DNA of 64,000 bases from Mageeibacillus sp. UBA6976 (lineage in GTDB: Bacteria > Bacillota > Clostridia > Saccharofermentanales > Saccharofermentanaceae). Positions 1 to 8,439 of this stretch are shown here, in pieces. The translations under genes were made by a program, and so were the position numbers. Numbering within the stretch: position 1 is the stretch's first letter; each line of letters opens with the position of its first letter. A model generated the notes under the pieces. The model did not search any database. It was not told where the DNA came from and worked only from the letters and a program-made list of their open reading frames with translations. The stretch lies in contig DJYO01000026.1 in the NCBI GenBank assembly GCA_002450155.1, positions 8,717-72,716 on the forward strand, read 5' to 3'.

Positions 1-169
1 TCTTACAGTTGGACTCTATGTATTCCTTTATTTCTTCCTTATCATTGGAGCCATGCATTATCTGAATGCTTATTATACCGGTTACTTATTGCATAAGTTC
101 ATGCCGGCTCCTAAGACTGTAGAAGAACCTGCACGAGATAATACGGAAGAAGCGCCTGCGGATGACTGA
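1..169 (+). CDS. C-terminal end of a membrane protein (partial)
   Basis: An open frame (second reading frame) runs in from the left edge and stops at TGA 167-169. The last 55 residues contain a hydrophobic aromatic segment (LYVFLYFFLIIGAMHYLNAY), then a short acidic tail ending EEAPADD. This looks like the last membrane helix and cytoplasmic tail of an integral membrane protein. Its stop overlaps the start of the PP2C gene by 8 bases (ATGACTGA), which implies translational coupling and a shared operon. The family cannot be recognised from this fragment. Confidence 0.6.
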   Translation, partial: LTVGLYVFLYFFLIIGAMHYLNAYYTGYLLHKFMPAPKTVEEPARDNTEEAPADD

Positions 170-1064
170 TTATACCCTTCTGACAGACGGCATGTCCGAG
201 CTTATAGGCACTGCCGGAGTGCTGTTTGTTGTTGCGGTCTTAGCTTTCGTCTATATCGCGGTCATCATATTCATCAATGTAGTCAAGTATAAGAACAAAG
301 TCGATCACAAAGGCGATGATTTCCTCCTGCCGGAAGTATCCTATTTCCTTGAGAGAGGCAAGAGGGATAAACAGGAGGATGCTTTCTATATATCTTCCAT
401 GCCGGACTATCCGGATAACGGTCTTATAGCCTGTGTTTCCGATGGTATGGGCGGTCTTCCTGACGGTGAAGTGGTATCCAAGTTTACCGTACAGACTATC
501 AAGGAACACTATCCCTTGGATTTTGATGATCCGGATGCAGTTGGCGCCCTTATAAAAGACATCTCCGATAAAGTATATGATAAATATAATCTCGGCAGCG
601 GTGCAACGCTCGTTATGGTGCATATCAAGGATAACTTCATGCATTTCTACAGTCTTGGAGACAGCAATATTATCCTGCTGAGAGATAACCGGGCGATCCT
701 TCTTAACCAGAAACAGAATTACGTATCTGCCATCATACAGAAATTTGCAGAAGGCAATATGACCACACGTGATGCATATCTGGATAACAGGGCAAGGGGA
801 CTTATTAATTTTGTAGGCAATTACGACTGCAAGGTCCTTAAGACTTCCAAACCCATGCGTATCTATGATGATGACATCATAATCGTATGTTCTGATGGCG
901 TTACAGATACCATACCTTTGGATAAGCTTAAGAAATATGTACAGCCCCAGACCAGCGCCAGGACATCAGCTGAGAGGCTCAAGTACGCGGTCCGCAACAA
1001 GAAACTGAGAAGGCAGGATAACTATACAGGAATAGTTATCAAGATGGAGCGTTCATTCATATGA
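162..1064 (+). CDS. Membrane-anchored PP2C-type Ser/Thr protein phosphatase
   Basis: A metal-dependent PPM/PP2C phosphatase of 300 residues. One N-terminal transmembrane helix (about residues 19-41) is followed by a cytoplasmic catalytic domain. The PP2C motifs occur in order: RGKRDKQED (about 65-73, phosphate and metal site), SDGMGG (about 93-98, metal-binding Asp), LGDSNIIL (about 166), VCSDGVTD (about 243) and RQDNYTG (about 285, last metal Asp-Asn). Bacterial PP2C enzymes usually reverse Hanks-type kinase phosphorylation, but no kinase gene is visible here. The start overlaps the preceding membrane-protein gene and the stop overlaps the next gene, so all three probably form one operon. 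The substrate is unknown. Confidence 0.88.
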   Translation: MTDYTLLTDGMSELIGTAGVLFVVAVLAFVYIAVIIFINVVKYKNKVDHKGDDFLLPEVSYFLERGKRDKQEDAFYISSMPDYPDNGLIACVSDGMGGLPDGEVVSKFTVQTIKEHYPLDFDDPDAVGALIKDISDKVYDKYNLGSGATLVMVHIKDNFMHFYSLGDSNIILLRDNRAILLNQKQNYVSAIIQKFAEGNMTTRDAYLDNRARGLINFVGNYDCKVLKTSKPMRIYDDDIIIVCSDGVTDTIPLDKLKKYVQPQTSARTSAERLKYAVRNKKLRRQDNYTGIVIKMERSFI

Positions 1065-1612
1065 TCGAGTATTATCAGTTCAAGCATAACGGCGGCAGTG
1101 AAGAGTACAGGGATGGGATCTATATGTCCATCGTTCCACATATGACCTTTGCGATCTTAAGCGGCAGCAATATGGAGTCCGGGGCTGATGAAGCTAAGAA
1201 GATACTTGAATCTTCATTTGCAGGTAGTGACATGATGCTCGGATTTAAGGAGTTGGACCAAAAGCTCAAGGATAGTCTCCCCGCAGGGCTTGATTACTTG
1301 CTCATAAGGGTCACGGGCAGCTCCATTGAGTGCAGCAAATACGGCAGTGTTGATGCCAAGATCGTTATGGGAGGAGAGATGAGACAGCTCCCCAATGGTT
1401 TCTTCGGTCTTGAATCCGGTGACCGGATAGTTTGCGGAGTAGAGAATTTCTTTAAGTATCTGCCGGATGAAGCAATCCTTGCAGACGCTCTTGTTTCAGA
1501 GAACTGTTCTGAATGGACCAATTACATGGTGCGCCGGATCTCAGATTGCAATGAGCTGTCCTGTGGCAATCTTACCGCTCTTACTTTGATACTGAGAGAT
1601 CAGACCCCGTAA
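1061..1612 (+). CDS. Degenerate PP2C-like protein (hypothetical)
   Basis: A 183-residue soluble protein with no signal peptide or membrane segment, starting within the stop of the PP2C gene (ATGA overlap). Short stretches recall the PP2C beta-sandwich: a strand SIVPHMTFAILSG where a phosphatase would have its DGMGG strand, LDYLLIRVTGSSIECSKYGS where the GDS strand lies, GDRIVCGVENF in place of the SDG(V/L)TD motif, and a final CGNLTALTLIL in place of the DN motif. None of the metal-binding aspartates is kept. By inference it is a catalytically dead PP2C relative that might regulate or titrate its neighbour. It could also be an unrelated fold, and the assignment rests on weak local resemblance. 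Confidence 0.5.
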   Translation: MIEYYQFKHNGGSEEYRDGIYMSIVPHMTFAILSGSNMESGADEAKKILESSFAGSDMMLGFKELDQKLKDSLPAGLDYLLIRVTGSSIECSKYGSVDAKIVMGGEMRQLPNGFFGLESGDRIVCGVENFFKYLPDEAILADALVSENCSEWTNYMVRRISDCNELSCGNLTALTLILRDQTP

Positions 1613-2724
1613 TAGGTCTTATAGTAGCTCTCCTTAAAGTCGCCCAGGCTGTCATCTGCAATTGCCTGTCTTACTCTTTCCATAAGCTTGAGCAGGTAGT
1701 AGATATTATGATAGGTGCAAAGCCTCAGGCCGAACATCTCATTCGCCTTGATAAGATGCCTTACATAAGCGGCAGAGTAATTGCGGCAGGCATAACAATC
1801 GCATTCCGGATCCATGGGACCATAGTCTTCGCTGTATTTCTTATCTCGTATTATTTTCTTGCCATGGTCAGTTAATATGGTTCCGTGTCTTCCCATCCTT
1901 GTAGGCAGAACGCAATCGAACATATCAACGCCCCTTAAAGAACCTTCTATAAGATAATCCGGAGTACCGACACCCATAAGGTATCTGGGCTTATCTTCCG
2001 GCATGAGGGGAACCGTGCAGTCTATCATGGATAGGAATAATTCCTTGGGCTCGCCAACGGAGATCCCGCCTATGGCAAATCCGGGCAGATCGTAAGAAGT
2101 GATCTGCTCTGCACTCATCTTCCTTAAGTCCTCGTACATGGAACCCTGTATTATTCCGAATAGAGCCTGCTCCTCAGGTCTCTTATGACTTTCAATACAG
2201 CGCTCAAGCCATCTAGTAGTCCTGTATAAAGACCTCTTGGCATATTCGTGATCTGAAGGGTAGGGGCAGCATTCATCGAATGCCATCATGATATCAGATC
2301 CAAGGTCATTCTGGATAGACATGGACTTCTCAGGTGTAAGCAGCAGTTTTCTGCCGTCTATATGAGAGCTGAACTTAACGCCTTCTTCGGTAATATCCTT
2401 GGGCTTTGCCAGTGAGAACACCTGGAATCCGCCGCTGTCTGTAAGGACCGCGCCCTTCCAGTTCATGAATTTATGAAGGCCGCCGGCATTCCTTACGATC
2501 TCCGAACCCGGTCTCAGCCAGAGATGATATGTGTTTGACAGTATTATCCCTGCACCCATGCCTGCCACTTCTTCAGGGCTCATTCCCTTGACGGAAGCCT
2601 GTGTTCCTACGGGCATAAAGGCAGGTGTCATGAATGTGCCGTGAGGTGTATGGACCTTGCCGAGTCTTGCTCCGGTCTGCTTGCAGGTATGGATATGTTC
2701 GTAATAAACGGGAAATTTAGACAT
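1600..2724 (-). CDS. tgt: Queuine/preQ1 tRNA-guanine transglycosylase
   Basis: Exchanges the wobble guanine (G34) of GUN-anticodon tRNAs for preQ1 during queuosine synthesis. The 374-residue length is typical. Visible family marks are LTDSGGFQVFSL with the substrate-binding Asp, the GIIQGS loop, DCVLPTRMGRHG with the nucleophilic Asp, and the structural zinc site CDCYACRN followed by His. I chose the Met at 2724 because GGAAGGA lies six bases upstream; a longer frame from 2742 would start inside queA with no RBS. The gene follows queA by a few bases, so both are co-transcribed. Its 3' end overlaps the convergent PP2C-like gene by 13 bp. Confidence 0.96.
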   Translation of the reverse strand: MSKFPVYYEHIHTCKQTGARLGKVHTPHGTFMTPAFMPVGTQASVKGMSPEEVAGMGAGIILSNTYHLWLRPGSEIVRNAGGLHKFMNWKGAVLTDSGGFQVFSLAKPKDITEEGVKFSSHIDGRKLLLTPEKSMSIQNDLGSDIMMAFDECCPYPSDHEYAKRSLYRTTRWLERCIESHKRPEEQALFGIIQGSMYEDLRKMSAEQITSYDLPGFAIGGISVGEPKELFLSMIDCTVPLMPEDKPRYLMGVGTPDYLIEGSLRGVDMFDCVLPTRMGRHGTILTDHGKKIIRDKKYSEDYGPMDPECDCYACRNYSAAYVRHLIKANEMFGLRLCTYHNIYYLLKLMERVRQAIADDSLGDFKESYYKTYYGV

Positions 2725-2725
2725 A

Positions 2726-3772
2726 TTAGTTCCTTCCGTCATATAGGTCAGTTATGAACATTGCATCTCCAAAGGAGAAAAATCTGTATCTTTCTTCTAC
2801 CGCATGCTTATAGGCATTAAGCACATTCTCTCTTCCGGCAAGAGCCGATACCAGCATTATAAGAGTTGATTCAGGCAGATGGAAATTAGTTATCAGGGAA
2901 TCCACACACTTAAACTCATATCCGGGATATATAAAGATATTGGTATATCCGGAGTGGGGGTTCATCTCGGGATCTATACTTGCAACTGACTCAAGTGTCC
3001 TTGTGGATGTGGTGCCTACAGATATGATCCTGCGGCCTTCAGATCTTGCTCTCCTTATGATCTCAGATGCTTTAGCAGGGAAGTCGTACCATTCGGAATG
3101 CATCTCGTGTTCTTCTATGGAATCAGCCTTTACGGGCCTGAAAGTGCCAAGACCTACATGGAGTGTCAGCTCAGCTATCTCAACACCCATATCCCTGATC
3201 TTATTGAGCAGCTCATCTGTAAAGTGAAGACCTGCTGTAGGCGCTGCAGCTGAACCCGGGTCTTTGCTGTATACTGTCTGATATCTCTCGGGATCATCGA
3301 GCTTCTCGTGGATATAAGGAGGGAGGGGGACTGTACCTGCCTTATCCAGCACTTCCTCCCAGATTCCGCTGAATTCAAAGTTGATGATACGATTGCCGTT
3401 ATCAAGGACTTCCTCGCAGGTAGCTTCAAGCTCGTCTTTGATAAAGACGAACTTTCTTCCGGGTCTGACTTTCTTGCCGGGCCTTGCAAGAGTCTCCCAG
3501 TGGGTATCGTCGATCCTCTTGAGCAGGAGGAGCTCCACTGGGCTGGAAGTATCTGCTCTTACTCCCAAAAGCCTTGCAGGGATAACTCTGGTATTGTTTA
3601 TGACCAGAACATCTCCTTTGACAAGGTAATCGGTGATATCTGTAAAGTGGCCGTCTATTGTCTTGCCGGTCTTTTTATCCAGTATAAGAAGCCTTGAAGA
3701 AGATCTGTCTTCAAGGGGTACCTGGGCTATCAATTCTTCGGGAAGATCGTAGTAAAAATCGTGAGTCTTCAT
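2726..3772 (-). CDS. queA: S-adenosylmethionine:tRNA ribosyltransferase-isomerase
   Basis: Transfers and isomerises the ribosyl part of SAM onto preQ1-modified tRNA to give epoxyqueuosine, the step after Tgt. At 348 residues it is family length. The N-terminal MKTHDFYYDLPEELIAQVPL, the central PGSAAAPTAGLHFT, LTLHVGLGTFRPV and the C-terminal TNFHLPESTL motif are all diagnostic. It is first in a two-gene queA-tgt operon read from the divergent intergenic region shared with trpB. No preQ1 riboswitch-like pseudoknot is evident in the short upstream region. Confidence 0.97.
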   Translation of the reverse strand: MKTHDFYYDLPEELIAQVPLEDRSSSRLLILDKKTGKTIDGHFTDITDYLVKGDVLVINNTRVIPARLLGVRADTSSPVELLLLKRIDDTHWETLARPGKKVRPGRKFVFIKDELEATCEEVLDNGNRIINFEFSGIWEEVLDKAGTVPLPPYIHEKLDDPERYQTVYSKDPGSAAAPTAGLHFTDELLNKIRDMGVEIAELTLHVGLGTFRPVKADSIEEHEMHSEWYDFPAKASEIIRRARSEGRRIISVGTTSTRTLESVASIDPEMNPHSGYTNIFIYPGYEFKCVDSLITNFHLPESTLIMLVSALAGRENVLNAYKHAVEERYRFFSFGDAMFITDLYDGRN

Positions 3773-3865
3773 TAATATGCCTTCTTATTATTGATTCAGG
3801 AAGAAAGTTTAACACAAAGCCACAGTCTTATAAAGTAAAGGTAAAAGCAAAATACTCTAAAATAG

Positions 3866-3896
3866 TTGAGCCATTTTGGGAATAATCGTATATAAT
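3866..3896 (+). promoter_or_regulatory. Promoter of trpB2
   Basis: TTGAGC (3866-3871) and TATATA/TATAAT (3889-3896) are separated by 17-19 bases. They lie about 30 bases before the trpB start, whose RBS AAGGAG is at 3914-3919. The assignment is by sequence resemblance to a sigma-A promoter. Confidence 0.5.
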
Positions 3897-3926
3897 TAAC
3901 GCTGATAAAACAAAAGGAGCACTATT

Positions 3927-5291
3927 ATGGCTGAAATTCCTTACAAGATCTACCTGTCAGAGAATGAGATCCCCTCTGCCTGGTACAATGTCCGCGCAGA
4001 TATGAAGAATAAACCGGCACCTCTTCTTAATCCAGGTACCGGCGAGGTGCTTAAGGCATCAGATCTCTATCCCATCTTCTGTGAAGAACTTTCTAATCAG
4101 GAAGTAGACAACGATACCAAGTGGTTTGATGTACCCGGAGAGATATTGGATTTCTATAAGATGTACAGACCTGCGCCTCTGGTCAGAGCTTATTGTCTCG
4201 AGAAGGCGCTTGGAACACCTGCTCACATCTACTATAAGTTTGAGGGCAACAACACTTCAGGATCCCATAAGCTTAATTCTGCCATTGCACAGGCATACTA
4301 TGCCAAGAAGCAGGGCCTCAAGGGTGTTACTACAGAGACCGGTGCAGGTCAGTGGGGAACAGCTCTTTCCATGGCAACGGCTTATTTCGGTCTTGATTGC
4401 CAGGTATATATGGTTAAGGTCTCTTACGAGCAGAAGCCTTTCCGCCGTGAGGTCATGAGGACCTACGGTGCTTCTGTAACACCTTCTCCTTCCATGAGCA
4501 CAAATGTCGGACGTAAGATCAATGAAGAGTTTCCCGGAACAAACGGATCTCTCGGCTGCGCCATCTCCGAGGCTGTCGAAGCTGCCACATCCCAGGAAGG
4601 CTACAGATATGTCTTGGGCTCAGTGCTGAATCAGGTATTGCTCCATCAGTCTGTTATAGGTCTCGAGACCAAGGCTGCACTTGATAAATATGGCATCAAG
4701 GCTGATATGATCATCGGTTGCGCAGGCGGCGGATCCAACCTTGGCGGCCTTATCTCACCATTCGCAGGTGAGATGCTCAGAGGCGAAGCCAGTTATGATA
4801 TCGTTGCAGTTGAGCCTGCTTCATGTCCTTCGCTTACAAGGGGCAGCTACGTTTATGATTTTGCTGATACAGGTAAGGTCTGTCCTCTGGCTAAGATGTA
4901 TACTCTGGGCAGCAGCTTCATGCCTGCTCCTAACCATGCCGGTGGTCTGCGCTATCACGGAATGAGCCCTGTCGTATCACAGCTTTACGATGACGGCATC
5001 ATCAGAGCCGTATCTGTCAAGCAGACAGAAGTATTTGAGGCAGCTACCAAGTTTGCCAGGGTTGAAGGGATCCTTCCGGCACCTGAGAGCTCGCACGCTA
5101 TCAAGGTTGCGATAGACGAAGCTTTGAGATGCAAGGAGACCGGAGAAGCCAAGAATATCGTATTCGGCCTTACAGGTACAGGTTATTTCGACCTTGTTGC
5201 TTATCAGAAGTTTAATGACGGCGTTATGGAGGACTATATCCCTACAGATGAGGAGATAGCAAAGTCTCTGGCTTCCTGTCCCAAGGTTTGA
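3927..5291 (+). CDS. trpB: Tryptophan synthase beta-like enzyme, TrpB2 type
   Basis: A PLP enzyme that condenses indole with serine (or phosphoserine) to make tryptophan. Its 454 residues and N-terminal extension (KIYLSENEIPSAWYN) mark it as TrpB2, the class longer than the TrpA-partnered TrpB1. PLP lysine is Lys115 in GSHKLNSA, and the phosphate cup is GCAGGGSNLGG. It stands alone, with no trpA or other trp genes nearby, which fits a free-standing enzyme that scavenges indole. A good RBS (AAGGAG) and an intrinsic terminator just downstream make it monocistronic. Confidence 0.95.
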   Translation: MAEIPYKIYLSENEIPSAWYNVRADMKNKPAPLLNPGTGEVLKASDLYPIFCEELSNQEVDNDTKWFDVPGEILDFYKMYRPAPLVRAYCLEKALGTPAHIYYKFEGNNTSGSHKLNSAIAQAYYAKKQGLKGVTTETGAGQWGTALSMATAYFGLDCQVYMVKVSYEQKPFRREVMRTYGASVTPSPSMSTNVGRKINEEFPGTNGSLGCAISEAVEAATSQEGYRYVLGSVLNQVLLHQSVIGLETKAALDKYGIKADMIIGCAGGGSNLGGLISPFAGEMLRGEASYDIVAVEPASCPSLTRGSYVYDFADTGKVCPLAKMYTLGSSFMPAPNHAGGLRYHGMSPVVSQLYDDGIIRAVSVKQTEVFEAATKFARVEGILPAPESSHAIKVAIDEALRCKETGEAKNIVFGLTGTGYFDLVAYQKFNDGVMEDYIPTDEEIAKSLASCPKV

Positions 5292-5315
5292 TAAAAATCA
5301 ATGATATTTAATCAG

Positions 5316-5342
5316 AAGACCGCTTAACAAGGCGGTCTTTTT
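5316..5342 (+). terminator. Intrinsic terminator of trpB
   Basis: AAGACCGC and GCGGTCTT form a perfect stem around the loop TTAACAAG and run into a T tract. Confidence 0.85.
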
Positions 5343-5350
5343 GATATAAT
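5324..5350 (+). promoter_or_regulatory. Candidate promoter of the capA-purine operon
   Basis: An extended -10 (TGATATAAT, hexamer 5345-5350) directly follows the trpB terminator. TTAACA (5324-5329) is a poor, close-spaced -35. No other promoter is apparent before purE, so the purine genes may be read from here. Confidence 0.4.
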
Positions 5351-5378
5351 GGATTTATTCTTTTTGAGGTCTATTTAG

Positions 5379-6476
5379 TTGAAGCGGTTTTCTTTAGTCA
5401 TAGCTCTAATACTTGCTTTCTCACTTATGGCTGCCGGATGCAACAACGCATACGGTGGCGAGTCGGAACATACCACCATGATCCTTGATACAGTAGGTGA
5501 GAGCGATATGAACGGATCAGAGGCTTCATCTACGGAGGAGACTGAATACGCAACTCCCACGCCGACACCTGCGCCTAAGACTGTAGTTGTATCTTTTACA
5601 GGTGATGTTACTTTAACCCAGCATTATTCGAGTACTGCTTCCAATAACTTTGACCATGTGGTGAGCGGCGATATGGATTATTGCTTCCAGAACTGCAGGG
5701 AGGTCTTTGAGAATGACGATATGACCCTGGTCAACCTTGAGTGCGCTGTTACCGATAATACGGCCCATGCGGATAAGCAGTTTGTCTTCGGCATGAATCC
5801 TGAAGATCTGGAGATGCTTAACAGAGCCTCCATTGAATGCGTCAATCTGGCTAATAATCACACAAGGGATTTCCTTGAGGAAGGTCTCACCGAGACTAAG
5901 GACAATCTCGATCAGTACGGTATCGTCTGGAGCGATCAGAATAATACTGCTATCTATGAGACGAGTAATGGCGTCAGGATAGGAATGTTCGGCCTTGCCA
6001 ATAATTCTCCCATCGATAAGGGACTTACGGCCATATCAACTCTTCAAAATGACGGGGCAGACATAATAATCGCTTCCTGCCATTGGGGCGTAGAGGGTAC
6101 CTATACCCAGACCCGGGAGCAGACAAACCAGGCTCACAGGCTTATCGATGCAGGAGCTGATATCGTTATCGGAAGCCACCCCCACAGACTGCAGCCAATA
6201 GAGATCTATAACGGCAAGTATATATGCTATTCCTTATCGAACTTTTGTTTTGGTGGAAATATATCATTAAGTGACCCCGATTCAGTTATAATTCAATGCG
6301 AATTTCTTATGGACGCAGAGGGCACTTCTTGCGTAGACTATAAACTGAACGTAATTCCTTATTCGCAGACTTCGACAAGACCCGGCAATGACTTTTGTCC
6401 CAAGCCTTATGAGTGGGGAACTACTGAATATTACAGGGTTCTGAAGCGGCTGGGATGGTCGCAGGAAGATGAATAA
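5379..6476 (+). CDS. CapA-family lipoprotein (poly-gamma-glutamate synthesis/metallophosphatase-like)
   Basis: A 365-residue secreted lipoprotein. The signal peptide ends in LMAAGC with Cys21 as the lipidated residue, and a Thr/Pro-rich linker (about 45-70) follows. A CapA-type metallophosphoesterase domain then shows VSFTGDVTLT, LVNLECAVTD, NLANNHTRDF, SCHWGVEGTY, IVIGSHPHRLQP and YSLSNFCFGGN, which carry the metal-ligand Asp, Asn and His residues. Family members occur in capsule and poly-gamma-glutamate systems, but no other cap/pgs gene is here. The start is TTG with GAGGT eight bases upstream. It is separated from purE by only 18 bases and may head the purine operon, an odd companion. Confidence 0.85.
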   Translation: MKRFSLVIALILAFSLMAAGCNNAYGGESEHTTMILDTVGESDMNGSEASSTEETEYATPTPTPAPKTVVVSFTGDVTLTQHYSSTASNNFDHVVSGDMDYCFQNCREVFENDDMTLVNLECAVTDNTAHADKQFVFGMNPEDLEMLNRASIECVNLANNHTRDFLEEGLTETKDNLDQYGIVWSDQNNTAIYETSNGVRIGMFGLANNSPIDKGLTAISTLQNDGADIIIASCHWGVEGTYTQTREQTNQAHRLIDAGADIVIGSHPHRLQPIEIYNGKYICYSLSNFCFGGNISLSDPDSVIIQCEFLMDAEGTSCVDYKLNVIPYSQTSTRPGNDFCPKPYEWGTTEYYRVLKRLGWSQEDE

Positions 6477-6494
6477 ATCATAGGAGAGGGTTTT

Positions 6495-7016
6495 ATGTCA
6501 GACAGTAGAGGTAAGGTACTTATAGTTATGGGATCAGATTCGGATTATCCGATCCTGGAGAAGGCTTTCGATATCTTAGATAAGTTTGGTGTTGAATTTG
6601 AATGCAGGGTTGCTTCGGCTCACAGAACTCCCGATCGCGCGATAAAGCTGGCGCGTGAGGCAGAGGATAACGGATTTGACGTAATAATCGGCGCTGCAGG
6701 ACTTGCTGCTCATCTTGCCGGCGTTCTTGCGGCAAATACTACTCTCCCTGTTATCGGCATACCTTGTAAGGGAGGTGCTCTTGCAGGAGTTGACGCTCTT
6801 TATGCAACAGTCCAGATGCCTACCGGCATACCTGTCGCAACAGTTGCTATTGATGGTGCTGCCAACGCAGCCATTCTTGCATGCCAGATGCTCGCTATCA
6901 AGGACGATGAGATGAAGGCTAAGCTCAAGGATTATAAGGCTGAGCTTGCAGCTTCTGTAGATAAGAAAGATGCTAATCTCCAGGCTAAACTGGAAACGAG
7001 AGGAGAGAATAAATAA
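6495..7016 (+). CDS. purE: N5-carboxyaminoimidazole ribonucleotide mutase
   Basis: Class I PurE converts N5-CAIR to CAIR in de novo purine synthesis. The 173-residue length is usual. Diagnostic stretches are VIMGSDSDYPIL (phosphate loop), SAHRTPDRAI (catalytic His) and IIGAAGLAAHLAGVLAA. The stop overlaps the purF start by one base (TAATG), so the two are translationally coupled. No purK is visible in the window. Confidence 0.97.
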   Translation: MSDSRGKVLIVMGSDSDYPILEKAFDILDKFGVEFECRVASAHRTPDRAIKLAREAEDNGFDVIIGAAGLAAHLAGVLAANTTLPVIGIPCKGGALAGVDALYATVQMPTGIPVATVAIDGAANAAILACQMLAIKDDEMKAKLKDYKAELAASVDKKDANLQAKLETRGENK

Positions 7017-8425
7017 TGAGCGGAATAATCGGTTGTTACAACATTAAGGGACAGACAACAGATGTAACCCATAACTGTTTCTATGGGCTCTTCTCCCTTC
7101 AGCACAGAGGTCAGGAGTCCGCCGGTATCGCTGTAAATAACGGTGGAGCCTTCCTTATCCATAAGAATCCCGGACTTGTTACTGATGTCTTTGACGAAGT
7201 GACATTGTCAGCCCTAGAGGGTTTCTCTGCCATCGGTCATTCAAGGGGAGGTTCACCCAGAGAATCCGGCACAGATGCCATCCAGCCTATAGTTATCAAA
7301 TCAAGAGTAGGCAGCATCGGTCTTACATCTGATTCAGTAATAATGAACGATAATGCCATCAGAGAGGAGCTTAAGAATCAGGGAGCTATCTTCCAGACAA
7401 ATACAGATTCAGAGATAATCCTCTCACTCTTCTCAAGGAACCGCATCAAGACTGAAGACAGTGAGAACGCTATCCTTGAGACAATGAAGGAGATCCACGG
7501 CGTTTACGCAATGATCTTTATGGCAGATGACCGCATCATAGGCGTTAGAGACCCTTATGGTCTGAGACCTCTTTGCTTAGGCAAGATAGATGATACTTAT
7601 ATCCTCTCATCCGAGAACTGCGCTCTTGACGCTATAGGAGCTGAGTTTATAAGGGATATCGAGCCGGGTGAGGTCGTATCCATCTCAGCTGAGGGTATTA
7701 GATCACTTTACTACAATAACAGCGAGACAAACAAGAAGGACGGCAAGGTTTGCATCTTTGAGTATGTATATGTCGCAAGACCCGATTCAGTTATCGACGG
7801 CATGAGCATCTTTGATTCCAGATACCGTGCAGGTCTTGCTCTCGCAAAGCTCCACCCCTGTGACGTAGATCTCGTTATCGGCGCTCCCGATTCAGGTAAT
7901 GCCGCAGCAGAGGGATTTGCAGCAGGTTTAGGCGTTCCTTATGGCGCAGGACTTCTTAAGAACCGATATGTAGGCAGGACCTTTATTAAGTCCACTCAGA
8001 CTCAAAGAGAGCTTGCGGTAAGAATGAAGTTTGCCGCACTAAAGACAGCTATCAAGGACAAGAGGATCGCAATAGTTGACGACTCTCTCGTAAGAGGTAC
8101 GACCACTAAGCACATAATCTCATTTCTCAGGGCGAATGGCGCTAAGGAAGTACATGTACGTCTCGCATCTCCGCCAGTCAAGTTCGGCTGCTGCTATGGC
8201 GTAAATGCTTCTTCTGAGACTGAGCTTCCTGCGGCTACCAAGACTGTCGATGAGATCGGAGAGATGATCGGTGCAGATTCAATAGGCTACATCACTCTTG
8301 AAGCCCTGAAGGATTGTCTCAATACGATCGACTGCGGTGTATGCTCAGCCTGCTTTGACGGCAACTTTATCGCCGGCAAGCCTGATGAGGCAGAGGCGCA
8401 GATCCATAAGGTTACATATTCCTGA
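7016..8425 (+). CDS. purF: Amidophosphoribosyltransferase with a degenerate glutaminase site
   Basis: Makes 5-phosphoribosylamine from PRPP in the first committed purine step. At 469 residues it has an N-terminal Ntn-glutaminase fold and a C-terminal phosphoribosyltransferase. The PRT half looks intact: VDDSLVRGTT (PRPP loop), RNRYVGRTFI-type flexible loop (here KNRYVGRTFI), and cysteines for a 4Fe-4S cluster (KVCIFEYVYVARPDS, FGCCYG, CGVCSACF). The glutaminase half is abnormal. The N-terminus is MSGIIG where active enzymes have (M)CGIVG, so the nucleophilic Cys is Ser. The oxyanion-hole motif AHNGN is replaced by GLTSDS. LQHRGQESAG and TNTDSEI remain. It may therefore use free ammonia. The start is fixed by GAGGAGA upstream and an in-frame stop just before it. 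Confidence 0.9.
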   Translation: MSGIIGCYNIKGQTTDVTHNCFYGLFSLQHRGQESAGIAVNNGGAFLIHKNPGLVTDVFDEVTLSALEGFSAIGHSRGGSPRESGTDAIQPIVIKSRVGSIGLTSDSVIMNDNAIREELKNQGAIFQTNTDSEIILSLFSRNRIKTEDSENAILETMKEIHGVYAMIFMADDRIIGVRDPYGLRPLCLGKIDDTYILSSENCALDAIGAEFIRDIEPGEVVSISAEGIRSLYYNNSETNKKDGKVCIFEYVYVARPDSVIDGMSIFDSRYRAGLALAKLHPCDVDLVIGAPDSGNAAAEGFAAGLGVPYGAGLLKNRYVGRTFIKSTQTQRELAVRMKFAALKTAIKDKRIAIVDDSLVRGTTTKHIISFLRANGAKEVHVRLASPPVKFGCCYGVNASSETELPAATKTVDEIGEMIGADSIGYITLEALKDCLNTIDCGVCSACFDGNFIAGKPDEAEAQIHKVTYS

Positions 8426-8439
8426 TTTGTGAGGTTCAG

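Noticed and set aside
240..644. Minus-strand open frame of 134 codons under the PP2C gene
   Set aside because: Shadow frame with no RBS, opposite a gene with complete phosphatase motifs.
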